From Prostheceraeus crozeri (lineage: Eukaryota > Platyhelminthes > Polycladida > Euryleptidae), in contig CAJQUW010003643.1 in assembly GCA_907163375.1 (NCBI GenBank), forward strand, positions 62,001-126,000: 64,000 nt of DNA, given 5' to 3'. Position numbers and translations under genes: made by a program. Under the pieces are notes generated by a model, which saw only the letters and a program-made list of their open reading frames with translations, was not told the DNA's origin and made no database searches. Of the stretch, positions 24,501 through 39,500 are shown piece after piece. Every line of letters begins with the position of its first letter. The stretch's first letter is position 1.

Positions 24501-27500
24501 ATACAAGTAATTTTCAAAGTAAGTCATGAATTTGACCTTCCAGTGGGTCAAAACGCTACGAGTTTTGGTGAATGGTTTGAAAGCACGCTTAAAGGTTACA
24601 GAAGCGTAGATTGAGTTGATGGTCTTTTAGTTTTACGGGGACCGAATCCCTCCTCCCGGTGCGTATTGGGTATATGACATCAAAATAGCGATCCACAAAC
24701 CTGTCTGTCACATATCAACCACAAATTTTTATTGCACCTTTTGTAAATACCCATTTACTCTATTTTGATCAAAGTTTCTTAAGACAGAGAAAAATCTGAC
24801 AAAGAATGTAAGTATATAGTGTTATCTGTGTTGATTTCTCCCGTTGAAAAAAATTGAACTTCTAAACTCATGTAAAGATTTTTGAAAGTTGTGTTTGAAA
24901 ATTAGAGTTATTGAGTTACATATAAATGTAAAATATTTATGAAATATATAATATTCATTTATGAAATGCCTAAATTCGAAATTAGAGAATAATTATATAG
25001 ACTTTGAATGTGTGTGAGCGGATGCGTTTACACGTCGTACTCCATTACCCACGCCTGTCAGTAGTGTAAAGCATCGGCAACTTTAATCATTGTGCTCACT
25101 TACTATGGTCGACCAATTTTAGAAATGCCAACAGAAAAATATCAATTTCTTGGGGTCATGAGTTAGGAATTTAGGTCATTCTTTCTCGGCCGATTCAAAG
25201 TCGATAGCGTGAATTGAGCATTCACTAGAAATTGAAACAGAATCGTTGTCCTAGCAAAAAATCATTTTATGTCGACATATTGTCCCGCATTGTCATCCTA
25301 TTAGCAAACATCGCTCCGAAATTCATCATACTCATTGCCAAATGAATTGCAATGGTGGAATGACTTGCCAGAACGGCGTATAAATCGTTTGAGATTCGAC
25401 CTCCACTGTGACAACTTGAATTGGTTCTTTCAAAACGTAATCGCGTAACCTTCGGCTCCTGCTAACGAAGTTTGTATTCTTAGTAGAAGTTACTTACAAA
25501 TATCTTGTACGTACGATGTATTCAATTCATGAGCTTTACATACATGTACTCACATACCTTATCAACAACACTACTGATATTGATTCGTACACATCCCAGA
25601 ACGAAATAATTCTTCATCCACTTCCTGTATTGTCAAGTTAAAATAAAGAAATATTGTACAAACATTATAGGGATAACGATGACATGTCCAGAGGCCTTTC
25701 GCCGGTTCACTTCAGTGGAACACATCGGATTATGGAATGACAGGCTGCAATGTCTGACATAAGGAGCGGTTACGAGAGTGAGGTAATAAACATGAATATT
25801 AATCTACTACCACGCAAGGTGAAGTTGATACGTTTCTTTCTGTACACTAAGAGCCGGAATGACAAGCTTCATAACTTTAATAATGAGCGACTCTAGAATT
25901 TGCAGATAGAGGTAATTGTTACTACTACCGATGATAGAAAAGTAAGATGACGTACTACGATTTTTGTCAAAAGTTCTAAATATTAATCTCCGTGGTAGCA
26001 GATTAATATTCATGTTTATTAGCATTAGTTCACTCACTCTCGTAACCAGACTTGGAACAAATACATATTTGAAAAGCTCAAATAGAAATACAAATATTTT
26101 ATTGCAACATTGCCAAAATACAAATACCATTTTTCAGAATCTCAAAATACAAATACAGATGTTTTTTTTCAGAACCTCAAAATGCAAATATAGTACTGCA
26201 AATACAAATACAGTACTTTTCTGCATTGCCGGCACATAGGCCCTAATATTCTAAATGAAAGTTATTCTGCCAGGATCATTGCCCATAGGAAACGGGTACC
26301 TACATGTACATAATATGTACATGTAGTATAAGCTTAGGCCTACCCGTATAGCCTTCAGCTAGGCTAGACTGGATGTTTTGAATTTTAATCATGGTGCTAA
26401 AATTCATAACTGATTGGATGACATATAGGCTAGATAGACAAACCGAAAGTTGCAACAAGATTTTGAATCTAATTTTCTCTGCAGTTGTAGCTTCTTTGTC
26501 ACATGATACATTTTTTAAGAAACTACTATTGTATATAACACCTGTGACCTATATACATGCCGTTTTTAGCGCTTTCAAGAACCACAAGTTTGCATATAAG
26601 AACTTTTACTTGTCAAATAATAACATTCAGTACATATAGGCCTACTTTGTTATGAGGCATTACTCCTAGCACACGAGCATTAGTCTTAAGCTCAGTGGCG
26701 GCCCGTCCATATGGGCGCCTGGGGCGCAGCCCTCCATTAGATAATACATCAAAGAAAATTAAAATAAGTCATCATCAAGTTAAGTGAACGCTAACTGAAT
26801 AGTAGATGGCTCAACATGTCCAATAACCAAGAATGCCCAAACACATCAATCAAAGCGCGTTTCAAGTGGCTCGTTTCAAATGCGCCTCGTTTCATACAGG
26901 TTTTGCTGATCATACATTTGCATACATCAGATATTTCTGGCTGCATCACACGCGTAAATTGTGCTGAGATGGGGCGCTCTCATGATGTCCCTCTGGTACA
27001 TTTTCGCGCATTCTTATTAGCTTGAACACTGCCTCGTGTGTTGGGAAGTCAAGTTTACGTCAAGTTTATTAAACATGTGCAAGCTTTGTAGACTGCAGTC
27101 AAAACGCATTCGATCTATTCATTGATATCCCTCGTGTATATTCGATTGAAATTTAATCGGATTACTTCTCAAGAAGGACTTTATCTCAGCATTTCATAAA
27201 AAAAAATTCGTATTGAGAGGCATTGACTCGCCAAGGTTACGAATAACTAGGAATCACGTTAACGTTTCACAAAACCTTGTCTGGAGTCTTCCGAATTTCA
27301 AATGAAAAAGTTACTCATCAGCTCTTGACATATTTTTACCTTGAAACCGATTTAGCTTTAAAAAATTGAATGAAAGAACTTAATAATGTTTTTTCAATTT
27401 CAATTACCTTTTACGAATTCAAACATATTTTCTATTTTTGCTTGAATGAGAGTCTTCACTATTGAAATAATTCTTTATTATGAAGGGATCGCAGTTAGTT

Positions 27501-30500
27501 AAATCAAATGGAACAATTCAAATTTGTAATGTCATAATTAGACACATTCATATAGGTCAAGGCTTAAGTATAACTAATTGTAGCTAGCTGTAACTGAGAC
27601 CACATTAGCTTATGAGCTTACATAATGAAGGTAAGGCTGCGCCCTACTTGAGCTGAACTGCACGAGCCGCCACTGCTTAAGCTTAACACATACTGTGTTA
27701 TAGAGGCATTAGTCTTAGTGCACGTACGCATCCTTATAAATCACGATTACACTTGAGAAGAATCAGAGCACGAAATGTCAAAACACCAAGCCTGGCTCGT
27801 TCTGGCGTGTACAAATTTCCTGCCATCCTGAACACACGCTCTGATGGTGCGGATGTGGCGCAACAGCCTAAAATGGCATGAGAAAATTTTCGAAGAAGTT
27901 TGAAAGCTTTCTCATCACGCCAAAACTTCAGTGGATCCGTGTTGTATGGAGACAAGTTCTCTGCCAAGTATGCTTTCAGTTCCTCTTCAACTGACGAGAC
28001 AAGGTTCTTCGGTTTTTTTGGGTGTGCAGATAGCAGATACAGGCAGGAAATTGAATAGTCGAGGTCGCTCTTCATTAGGTTCATTTTCTTCTGGCTGCTC
28101 TGAGAGTTTTGGAGAATGTCGAGAATCGATTTCTGCTTCAAAAAAGTCACTGACAATTAAATTAAGTTCAAGATTTTTGAAACAGTGCTATCTCGCATTT
28201 CCTTGGTTGGGATCCAGGATACCTTGAATCTAGGATCCATCACAGCTGCGTAGAGCATGTCTGATTTATCCAGGAAAGGGTGTAATCTTGTTTTGATGGA
28301 CTCTTGGAGTGCTCTTAGGAACTGGAGACAGTGACGAGGATTGCTTTCGATGAAGATAGACGAAAGAGTCACAGTGTGTTCTCCTTCCACCTGAGATGTC
28401 GCGTCTTGGAAGGTCTCCAAAACCTCAACAACTTCTTTCAGCATTGATATTTCAATGTTTTTCAACTCCATAACAGTCGTACTCTGTCCGAGAAGACGGA
28501 TTGCTGAGTTGACAGCATTGGTGTCTTTCAGTATTGACTTGATCATAGTAAGCTGCGAATTCCACCTCGTAGCGTTGGCACTTTGGAGAGCAATGCCTTT
28601 ACCCTCCATGAAAGATGCAGATACTGACGATCGTCTTAGAGCACTGACAACGTTGCTATATTTGAGAATCGCTGTGGCAAATGCAAATCCTCTGACTGAA
28701 CGATCCTTAAATGAGTCTCTAATACAGAGTTGAAGCGTGTGAGCAAAACATGCATTTCATTCAGGAGGAAGAAGAGCATGAGCTTCATCAAGATCAGTTT
28801 CTTCTTCTATAAAATCTTCGTCATCGGCGCAACGTCGGCTTGAATCTTCAGAGTCCTGGTAGGCTAACATCAGAGGCTTTCACATTTGACGATACATTAT
28901 CAGCAGCCACGCACCTAAATTTGTCACGAATTTCAAATCTCGTGACAATGTCTTCGTAAGCGGTGGCGATGTTAACAGCTGTGTGGCGGTCAGGAAAATA
29001 GTCACAAGCGATTACACGTGATTTTAACAGCAGTCACACCAAGAAAAGACACCATTCGTCTATTTGTCCACAAGTCTAGTGTCAGATATACACGACCACA
29101 GAATTAGACAGGTTGTCTCTTCTTCCGTTTGACTAGAAGGGAAACATTGGAACATGTAACGTTATTGAAATGGCACAATCTGCTGACTAAATACCGTAGC
29201 AATCGAACAATGAGCAGCCAGTTCAGCATTAAACACGCCAAATTGTGCGACGTTTCAGTGACTGTTATCAACCGGATCACACAGCAAAGAGACACAGTTG
29301 ATGTCAAGTTCTACAGAGAAGTTTGTGAACGTTTTTTCGTGCGCCTACTAACTTTTTTTAAAATGATCGGAGAGCCCAACATTATCGAGAAAAATTTTGC
29401 GCAATGATCTGAATTCTTCGAATCTGAAGGAATCGTGGCGATTGGAGCATTTTGAAGGAACTCACAGCAATCCGCAAGCGACGCACGACTATTTTTCCTA
29501 TCTCTGCAAGGTATTAAAACTTTCTTTCTGCCCACTTATTAGGTTCCTGCATGTGCCATCTGTTTGAATCAGTTTGCACTTCTAGCAAAGTGATGCGATT
29601 AAACAATCTAATTCTGTGTACACGACTGACCTCACTGAATTCTTTCTTCAGCTTCGTTTCGATGAGCGTAGCTCTCTCCGTCAAGAGATTGTTTCTTAGC
29701 GTGACTTTCGATGGCACAACATATCGAGATTCAGCCTCGTGAAGGAGGGCCCTGAAACTTTCGCTCTCCACTATATGTAGAGAAAGTTGGTCAGAAGCAA
29801 TGGTTTCAGTGAGTCTATTTGTCATTGCAAGCTGTTTCACGTGATTGCGCGGAAATTTGGATTCTTGCGTAGACTTAAAAAAGCTGTAATCTGGCGTTGC
29901 TCTTTCGGCGTATCGCGATTCGCGCCTCTGCTTCTCTGTCTCTTTGAAAGCCTGATACTCCTTATACTGAACTGTATGTGCTCTCCAAAGATGCAAAACG
30001 GAGTTCGAAGTTGATTTTGTTGACGCTGAGTAGGATTTCTTGCAAATCAAGCAGTCCGCAACAAGTGCGCTGTCGGAGGATTTAGAGATATTGATGGAAT
30101 AAAACTTTCTCAAAGCAACCGACAGCTGATGCGATTCTGTCTCTTCTTCATTCATGATCGTTGACATTACGATGCTCACAGACAGTGTAAGAAATGACTC
30201 ACAAGTGTCGCTGTTCGTCAGGTTTTATACCTACGAGCGCATATCTTCGCTCACAGGGATAGACCATAGAAGGATCATCATTTCTAAAAATAGCCGCAAT
30301 ATACTAGCGCCATAGAAATAGATTGTTTATCTGAAGATGCAGTGCGCGGTTCCTTTCATATTCTTCAAGCAACGGAGGGGAAGCCAACGGTTGGTTTGCG
30401 TGAACAGGACCGAAGCACCGGTCGAAACTTGTCGCTGAATTAAAGACGACTACACCGGTCAATCGTGGTTTTCCGCGGCACATCCGGGGGGGAACTAAGT

Positions 30501-33500
30501 TGGGGCATGAATAACCAATGAAAAGCTTAGAATTGCACATGTGACTGTTCCTGATCCAATTATATAGCCGTTAACAAGTGCATCTAAGTGAAAATGCGTG
30601 CGAATTTTGTGCCACTACTGTGTATTGCATGAAGCTCCATTTCCGTTCTAGAGATTTCATTGTTATCAATTTCTATGACTAGCGCATGCACAGAATTCTG
30701 TGAACGCATGAGTTCCAAGAATTTCTGTGGTTCCAACTACCAATCAATAATGAGGATGCGACATCGAGTGTGAGCTCTCCTTTTCCGTGTATGATGAGGC
30801 TAAATCGTCAATTGCGTTACTTCAATGGAGACATCAAACGCATTGGCCAAGACGTTTGGCAAACTCAAATACAAGCATAAATATTTTTAACAGAATTTCA
30901 AAATACAAATACAAATATCAAATTTTCAGAATCTCCCAAGTGCAAATACAAATACTTTGTTTTTCCGAATGTGAAAATACAAATACTCAGAAAAGGCATT
31001 TAAATACACTTCAAATACAAATACAGATGTATTTGTTCCAACCCTGCTCGTAACCGCCCTATCTGTCAGACATTGCAGCTTGCCATTCCATAATCCGATG
31101 GGTTCCACTGAAGTGAACCGGCGAAAGGCCTCAGGACATGTCATCGTAATCCTTATAACGTTTGTACAATATTTCGATTATGGAATGACAAGCTGCAATA
31201 TCTGACAGAGAGGGCGGTTGACTTGACAATACAAGAACTGGATGAAGAATTGTTTTGTTCTGGGATTTGTGTACAAATCGATTTCAGCACGCTGTACCTT
31301 CACATTTCAACACTATTGATGTCAATATCAACTAATTGCTCAGCGGACAAGTGGCATTTATGTTCTGTACAATAAATAACAAGTGGTTGTATGGACATAT
31401 TATGTTTTCATGTCTCTTCATAATGTACCAAATTCTCTGTAAATTGTGAAACCATGTGTTTTGGAGGTTTCCAGACTAACTGGCAGATTGTAAATTTCAT
31501 GCTGAAATTATAACGTAAATACAACAGTGTGAAAAGTAATCATGCCTAATTTGTAGCAAGTCCTTCATCGTCTTGAATCAGAGCGCGATCGACGGTATAG
31601 AGCTGAAGATACATGTCGCAAACTTGTCGAGCAAATGAAGAAAATTCAGGAAGACTGTAAGCTTGATTTCAACTTTGAGCAATCTTCTTGTTAATAAGTT
31701 ATTTATTTTTAATAGCTCGTGGTGATGCAAAACTTCAAGAATCAACGTTCCAAGCCACTTCTAAGTTACGACAGGCGTACACAAATGAGAGAGAAGTGAG
31801 ACTAAATACAGAAGACCGCCTGCGATTGACTTCGGTAAGTTCTTTACATATCTAATACTTATCGCCGTCAAATGCTGCTGTGAAAGTAGTTCTGGCTTAT
31901 TACAGATATAACTACTTTTTGTTAAGACATGCGGCTTACTTTCACAAACCTCTAGAACAGCGGATATTTTTGAAGAGATCAGATATGATGATTCCTATCA
32001 GAAACATTCCTAACATTTTGCACCAATCGTCAATTCGTAGTGATTAATTTCCTTTTTGATTAATTTTACCTTTTTCGAAAATGTCCTGATGAAACTAGAA
32101 AGTCAGACTGTAAAATTTCCTAAACATTTAGTACAAATATCGAACACAAAATGTTTAGTGTATTGCTGCAATTTCTTATCTTTGGGCAGATGGTGATCAC
32201 CGTGTGACCCGTTTCTCGAAACAGTTTCCAAGACATTGCAGACATTAAGTGACTCCACTTGCCTACTGGGTGGAAAGAGCATTTTTAGTTTCATATTTAA
32301 TAAATTTGATAACATTCATTTAGATAGTTGACAAGTACATGATAAAGTGCGATAATTTAGATAACTTAGTACATTTATTTCGACATATTAACCTAAACAT
32401 TTATTCGTACTTTGCATTTTCTCTTACCACCGGCAGGCATGGTCACGTTCTGAAGTCACAAAGGCACTTCACATTCCAAATAAATGAAAAAAATTTTCAT
32501 TTGACTTTTAGATGGTAGTGAAATTGGTTTCTGTCATTTTTATAGAGATTTGAACGCTTATTGACTATTGTTAATTTATTGATCATGTCTGAACTAAATT
32601 CCTTTCGTTTTCTTAGATTGTGAAACTCTTTTGTGAATTTAGAACATGACTAAGTTGACCTGTGGCAAGCGAAAGTACATAGTGCTTCGCATTGAAGACT
32701 TGTTTTTCAAAACCGAGCATCTGGTTTACCCTGGCTCCAAATTCTGGATCACAAATTGATCTACACCGGTAATATCAAGTTCAACTTGGAGGTTTCAGAT
32801 GGTCATGTTCTCAGTTTGATTTCGAGTTACTTGCATACTACTGATTATATCTCATGTAAATAGTCCTAACGTTTTGCTGTATATTCTTTGAATCGGTGTT
32901 AGTTAGTGTGAAAGTTAGTGTTACTCGTATCTCTTGATAGGATGAACTGGAAAGATGTCGAATCGACATAGAAGGGAAACAACATAACGAAGATTTGTTG
33001 CGAAACAAAGTAAAAAGTCTTGAAGAAGACTTAATGACGAAGGAATCTCAGAGAATGAAGGAGGCGTCATTGTTGGTAAGTTCACATTAATCAAGTTCAC
33101 AGTCATGCAATTATTCTTACCGAACTTACCATGATTGCAGGAAAAGCAGCTGCATGAGAATCAGAAAAAGGCTATCGCATTACAACGTGAACTTGATATT
33201 GTGCGTGAACAGTTGGACAGAAGTAAAACGGATAGTGACAAATTGCGTGCACTCATGACTGACAGAGAAGAAGCTCACAGGTAAATTTCAGTTTGGATAT
33301 TCTTTCGTGCGTAATAAGCTGCTTTTCTGCATTTACAGGCAAGATTTGAACAAACGCTACGCACTAGACAGTCCTGAATTACAAGCCATGATTGAGAAAT
33401 GTCTTAAACAAGAAGAAGAGAAGAACGCAGAGAGGCTTCGACATGTACAGGAGAAGTGAGCCAACAGCATATTTTGACTACATTGAAAAAAAGTCACAGA

Positions 33501-36500
33501 AACCAAAATATTGATATTCCCTTCCATAATCTAAACCATTTCTTTCAAGTGCAGGATGTTCAAAAAGAAAATCGCTGTGAATATGTATACACTGAAAATT
33601 CTTATATCAAAAGATTCAGTTTTTTGCCGAGATTACGTTCCTGCGGTCCAAAAATTATTTGAGCAGTTTTTAAAAAGCTAAAATTACACAAATTTATATA
33701 CTGCCGAGATGAAGCCGCTTTAAAGGCAGCATCAAACATGTTGGATATCAAAAGGAATGAATATTTGCTAATAAGCATCCTAACTAAGCGGAAATTAAAC
33801 TGATTATCCAGGGAATTTCATGAACCGTATTATAATGGAAGTCTTCATGAAAAAGTCGCGACCTTATTCGTGCTTTCTTGGCTAAAATTTCAGTTTTTAA
33901 TTCAATTTTCATCGGTATGATTTTATGATTCACTAAATTTATGTTTCATTTCTTAAATCTAAATATTGATGTAGACCCATTTACATATTTTAAAGTTAAT
34001 TGAAGTAATTGTCTTTGATTATGTGATTTTGCTCTACCAGTGGCAGGTTGCCTGTGATATGATCACTCTTTAGAAAATGCTCTTGAGGTTGAGCATGAAA
34101 GTAGTAGGAACCCATCGAATTGCTAATTTAACAAACATTAAATCTCCAAGGCTGTCATGACACTGAGAATCTGTAAAATACCATCATTCCTTCTGCATTA
34201 CTATCATGATCATTCAATTCCGTGGCAATTTCTTGAAAACTGCAAAAACTTGCATATCTCACATTTGGTAGCAATATCCAACTGTATTCACCTCGAGTTC
34301 ATTTAATAAAATCGAAAGTGTGTACACATTGGGGATTTAATAAATGCGGAGTTACCATTCTACCTAATATACTTACTCTATGCTCATATCTTTCCGCCTC
34401 TGGAAGTCCCCCCTAACTTGATAGTATGACTTTTTGCCTAGGGTGAGGCACGAATGAGTGAAGAAAATTAAGCACAGGCTTAATGTGAACATGTGCCTGT
34501 TGCATGGAAACGTGGTCTTGTGCGTTCTTTGTACAATCGTACTTAGGTCTGTGTTCTAGTGAGCTTTTTGGTATCTGAAACTGATATGTTGTAAAAGACT
34601 CTAATTCGAAACTCGTACCCTCCTTACTTTATTGATAAGTATGAAGTCACTGAACCGATAGTAAAGTCTGTTGTGTCAACAGTTGAAAAAAAAATCTATT
34701 TTCCTTCGTGTGTCATTTTATGGCAATAAATCAGCAGTTTTTCTTGATTTTTTGCCGCTGATCTATGTGTGTTGTTCCACACACGCTCTATCTAGTACAC
34801 TGCTCGTGCACTAAATTGTTAGCAAAACAATTTCACTTTTTTCCTATCAATTTGAGTGTACAAAACATGAATACAATATTTGTTTTAAATTCATTTGGAT
34901 TTTCTAGTATTTATGCTGAATTTTTAATTTTCGTTATTTTGACTTGGAAAATAGCTTATATTTAATTATTGTATCGTACAGTGGAGGTAATTTGTATTAA
35001 TTTATGGAGCTACAATGATTGTATTAGATTCATTGATGAGCATAGAAGAGATGGTACTTCATTCTAAGACAAGGATACATGTACTATGTAGATAACGTTG
35101 TTAGTTTTTATCTTATGAGTAGTATATTTCAGTAGTGAGACTGCATTTTAATGAAATGTTTATATGAACGCTCATAGATGTACTTGAAGAAAAAGAAAAC
35201 AATTCCATATGACTTGTGATGATCTGTTATCATTCAACATATCAAATTACATTCATCCAAATATAGTCCAGTAAAATTTTTCTCTGAGATTTCTTTGAAC
35301 AACGAGTATCAAACACCTTGAATGTCTAATGCAGTCTTTCACCATGCAGATCACTAACTTGAACCTGTCGAGACAATAGTTCTGGCAAATGCAAACCAAG
35401 GTAATGCAGTTTAGGGCTATAATTTATCTCCAGTCTCTGAAAATGCCGAATCATTACATCCACCAATCCTCTTTTTTCTCTTATGGTAACAACATCAGTT
35501 GGAGCTAGCATATTTCTAAATACCTCAAGAATGGACGTCAAACATTCTCGCTCGTCAGAAGTAAGGGCATTCACAAATCTATCGTTGTCAACAATTTCAT
35601 CTACCTGTGGTCCTGTGAAAATCCCTGCACTAACCTTTTGAGTCGATGTTCGCGAATTTTCATCGTGTAATACAGTACATCTAATGTACTGCTGCTATTG
35701 TCAACTTCAACCAAGGGTGGATTCAGTATTGGCAAAGATTCAGTATGGGGCACAGGTGCTCTACTTGACCATAGGTCGGGATAAAAAGGTTTTGACCTTG
35801 CTCCACCTACTTTAGCAAGACAGAAGAAGCAGTCAGAATGATGGTCTTTTTGTTCTCTCCAAACTCTGGGAATACCGAAAGGCATTCGGCTACGCATACC
35901 ATTCATCCAACCTAGTAAAGTAGAGTAACAGTTGGAACAGGAGTATTCAGGAGCCCACACCTTTCCGACGTCTTGTGTTATTTTCAATCCAAAGTATAAA
36001 TCATGCGCCGTTGCTAAATTATCGTTGAGAGCAATAGAAGAACGTCGTGATGTTTTACTCAAATGTCGACCACAAATATAGCAGAACTGGTTCTTATCAT
36101 GTTTGCAAGAGCGCCCTGACATGATGCAGTCAAGTTTTTTGCATTAGCTACTCTGCTATTGTGTTCGGTGCCTAATCCTCAAGTTTCGCATGCACCAATC
36201 ATGAGTGCTCCCATGACATCAACTCATAGAGCAAAACCATTCATTTCCCTGTGTCAAAGTTTGCTACAAAGTACAGTGAGTCAGATAACTCGAAATACGA
36301 AAAAAGGTTCAAACTACTACAAAAGTTGACGTGGAAAGTGGTTTATTATGTTGATATGAATACATATAAACACAATATTAGTAATTCCACTGCATTTTAT
36401 GAACTTTGTTAACTAAGAGAGCACTGTAGACACCTTTATTGAATACAGCACGATAATGCTTATAGGCCTAAATTTACGTTTTTTTATGATTTTCCATATA

Positions 36501-39500
36501 ACAAAACTGTAAATAAGAGTTGAAGAATCCAAAATAATCAAAAATAAGTATGATTTTCGTAATCTACGACCTCAAATATGGTATTAACACTCGTTTTTCT
36601 TCTGCTAACACAAAAAAAAGTTGAAAATTCACGAACAGTGGTATCTTCTACAGAAACAGTTCTACCGTGAAAATGTTTGTACATAAAACTGCAACCTTAT
36701 CCAGAAGCACACGTAGGACATTCACATGCTTTCAGCGTACCTACAAGACAAAGCTCCATCTTAGATAAGATATTGGTCGATTGCTCACTCTTACATCGGT
36801 ATTATGAACTCATTATTGCCAAAACTTAGGCAAATCGGATCTTCGCAGCGTACTGCTGAAACCTGTAAGTGGTATTTCGACCTGTACTTTGGTACATAAA
36901 GTGCTAGACTTACGACAAGGCAACGTCGATGCGTCATTTGCTTCTTTTAGTGAATACCAATGGCACACATCCAGCACTCACTGGAGAAGCAAATCATTTA
37001 TCCCACTTTGCTCGTCTATGTATAATAAAATGTATGTCTGATGATGGATGACATTCTACAGCATGCAGGTTCGTCTCTCTATGTGATTGGATAGAACTCA
37101 CTCCAAATATCTTTTCAAATTGATGTATCTTCTATTGCAAATGTTTGATTTTTACGAGCGTATTACTTCGATGAACGCATATCATCATGCTACTGTGTGA
37201 GCGTACAAAGAGTCGCTCGAAAAGCTTTTTTGTGCGTACAGTGCAACTTTGGAATAATCCTTTCCCGCAATGCATTCCCTGACCCAAGCAATCTTGATAT
37301 TTTTGTGCTTTGGAGGAACCAAGAAGATTTCCAACCATGGCATTTTCACTTCACAGTCTTGATGCTTTCTAACGAGGCATACGAGTATGGTCTACAAACA
37401 ATTTAATAAGCTCTGAATATTAGTTATTTTCATTTTGTTTATTTACCGCAATCTATTTCATTAATAATCCTTCTTGCTTTGCTAGTGGTAAAAATTGTGT
37501 CTAAAAGTGAGGTAAGAGAAATCACATTGCGAAATAAGACAAAATGACTCATAATGGACTTTTCTCGTAGAGACATATAGCAATCCGACAATATATTTGC
37601 TCGAGATAGACAATAAATGATGAGGAGGATATTAAGTGGTGAGATATTCAAGCTCGTATTAATCAACAGCATCTATAAAAAACTCAAGATTAAAGTAATT
37701 ATTGATGCGACATGTGTCTTTTACACAAACCTGGAATCGTGCTTTGGGTGGGCCGGGCTCGGTCCGGCCTGAGATATCTAACAACCGGGCCGAGATTTAT
37801 CATGCCTGAGATCAATATTTTCCTCACTTGATCGTTTGAATTCTCTGCATCAATTCATATGAATAATTGATCTGTCAAGGTGATTCTTGAGCAATAGATG
37901 AAATATATGTCGGTAAAGTACGAAATAAGTCATAAATAAAGTAAAGAATAAAAGAACTAAAGGACGTGTGTATTTATCAATTATATGATAGCACAGCATC
38001 ATGGATCATAAGGAGACAAAGACTGCATCCATCTAAAAGAGAAATGATAAGTAGATAGCATGCTTTCTGGACATGTTTGTTGATCCTTGTCCATTAACAA
38101 ATAATTAATGCGTCGAAGTCCTATGTAAGGTGTTACATGGCATTATCTGATTTAAGACAGCTCTAGGTAATTAAGGGTTAAGTCTGATCAGGCGTGTTCC
38201 TTTTCGACTCTATACGCAGCAAATACGTTTTTTCAATTGAAGTGACAACTATACCACGTGGAGATGATGCTAAAGAATAATTGACAGACGATTATCAAGT
38301 GATTTCCATTAAGGACTGTAAAGTGAACGAAGCGATGAACTTCGTCATCAGGAACCGGTGTTACACTTAATGTTTTCCCTCTATCTCTTTTTCCACCGGA
38401 AGCTCTGTTGTTGCTTACGATTCTACCCGGAAAACTAAACGACGGTTTTAGTGTTGATAATGAATTACCACATTTACCGCATTTTCTTTTTCCCCCTAAA
38501 GTTTTTTCACTATCTCATGCGTCTCTTCTACCCTCCCCACCCCCGTCCGCACATGCATATCCCCCCAATTTTCCAGTTAAGAAATACGTGTAGAAGTCAA
38601 TATTACACTACTCGATGTATTTCTTTAAATGGCATCCATTCAAACAAGTTTTCTTAACCTGACACAGCTATTACTGATGTAATAAGCATTTCGTCCTTTC
38701 ACCACTTCCACCGTGTAGATCGTCGTGCTCCAAGTCGTTTCCAATTTGTTTTCCTTCCGATCATCCCTTCGTCTGTTTCTCAGCTTTTTCTCCAACAATA
38801 GTACTCGGGAGCTGCATTTCTTTTCGCATGGTATCTGGAATAAGAAATATAGATATGCTTAATACCAAATAATAATATACCAATAATCACACAATTCAGA
38901 TTCATGTCGGCTATATGAAAATAAGTTATTAAATATAAACATACCTTTTCATTCTCTCTTGACTTTCTTGATTTTAGTTATTATGGCGACGAGCATTTTC
39001 TTCCTCGATTTATCTTTGAAGGCGAGGTGTTATTTGAATTGCTTTGGAGTCAGATAGCATTCAGTTGCAACAGTCATCGAGCTATTGGGGTCTGAAGGAT
39101 GGGTTCATGGTCAAAGACAGCCTTGTATGGGGAAACACCAGTGGTACTTTGGAGACTGGAATTATAGGCCAACAAAGCTCATGGCGAATCCTCGTCCGAG
39201 TGGCCTTCGAGACCACCTCCAACCCTTTTCCATAGAATTGTTTCGAAAGTCTGGTTAAATCTCTCCACGTGCGAGTAAATGGACATAAATTATTTTAAAT
39301 TCATACAACATTAATCAGTAAATGCACTTGTCCATTCGATTGTGACACCGTTTTTCAAATAGTTGTACACATGTACACCTGTGTATTTGCTGTTCGCAGA
39401 ATCCATTGCAGAATCAACCGACTAAGGACAAGGATTACATGCAGACGTAATTATGCGTCACGCAGGCCTGTGATTGCTCCTCAAATTCCTCAGATTCCTC

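Larger units (their letters stand above)
26047..31046 (-). mobile_element. hAT transposon, 5.0 kb, with broken transposase
   Basis: Ends CAGACTTGGAACAAATACAT and ATGTATTTGTTCCAACCCTG form inverted repeats followed by AAATACAAATAC-rich subterminal DNA on both sides. The 8-bp duplication CTCGTAAC lies at 26039-26046 and 31047-31054. The transposase is on the minus strand (27734-30179). A 983-bp hAT derivative has inserted inside at 26693. Confidence 0.93.
25580..31290. mobile_element. Foldback (long inverted repeat) element split by a hAT insertion
   Basis: The left arm is 25580-25817. The right arm is 25990-26046 continued at 31055-31290. Paired landmarks include GTTCACTTCAGTGGAAC with GTTCCACTGAAGTGAAC, GATTATGGAATGACA with TGCCATTCCATAATC, and AACATGAATATTAATCT with AGATTAATATTCATGTT. 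The two halves of the right arm meet exactly at CTCGTAAC, the target duplication of the hAT at 26047-31046. Without the hAT it is about 0.7 kb with a loop of about 170 bp. Confidence 0.85.

Noticed and set aside
25807-26239. Open frames on both strands rich in Phe, Asn and Thr
   Set aside because: They run across the foldback loop and the AAATACAAATAC subterminal repeats of the hAT.
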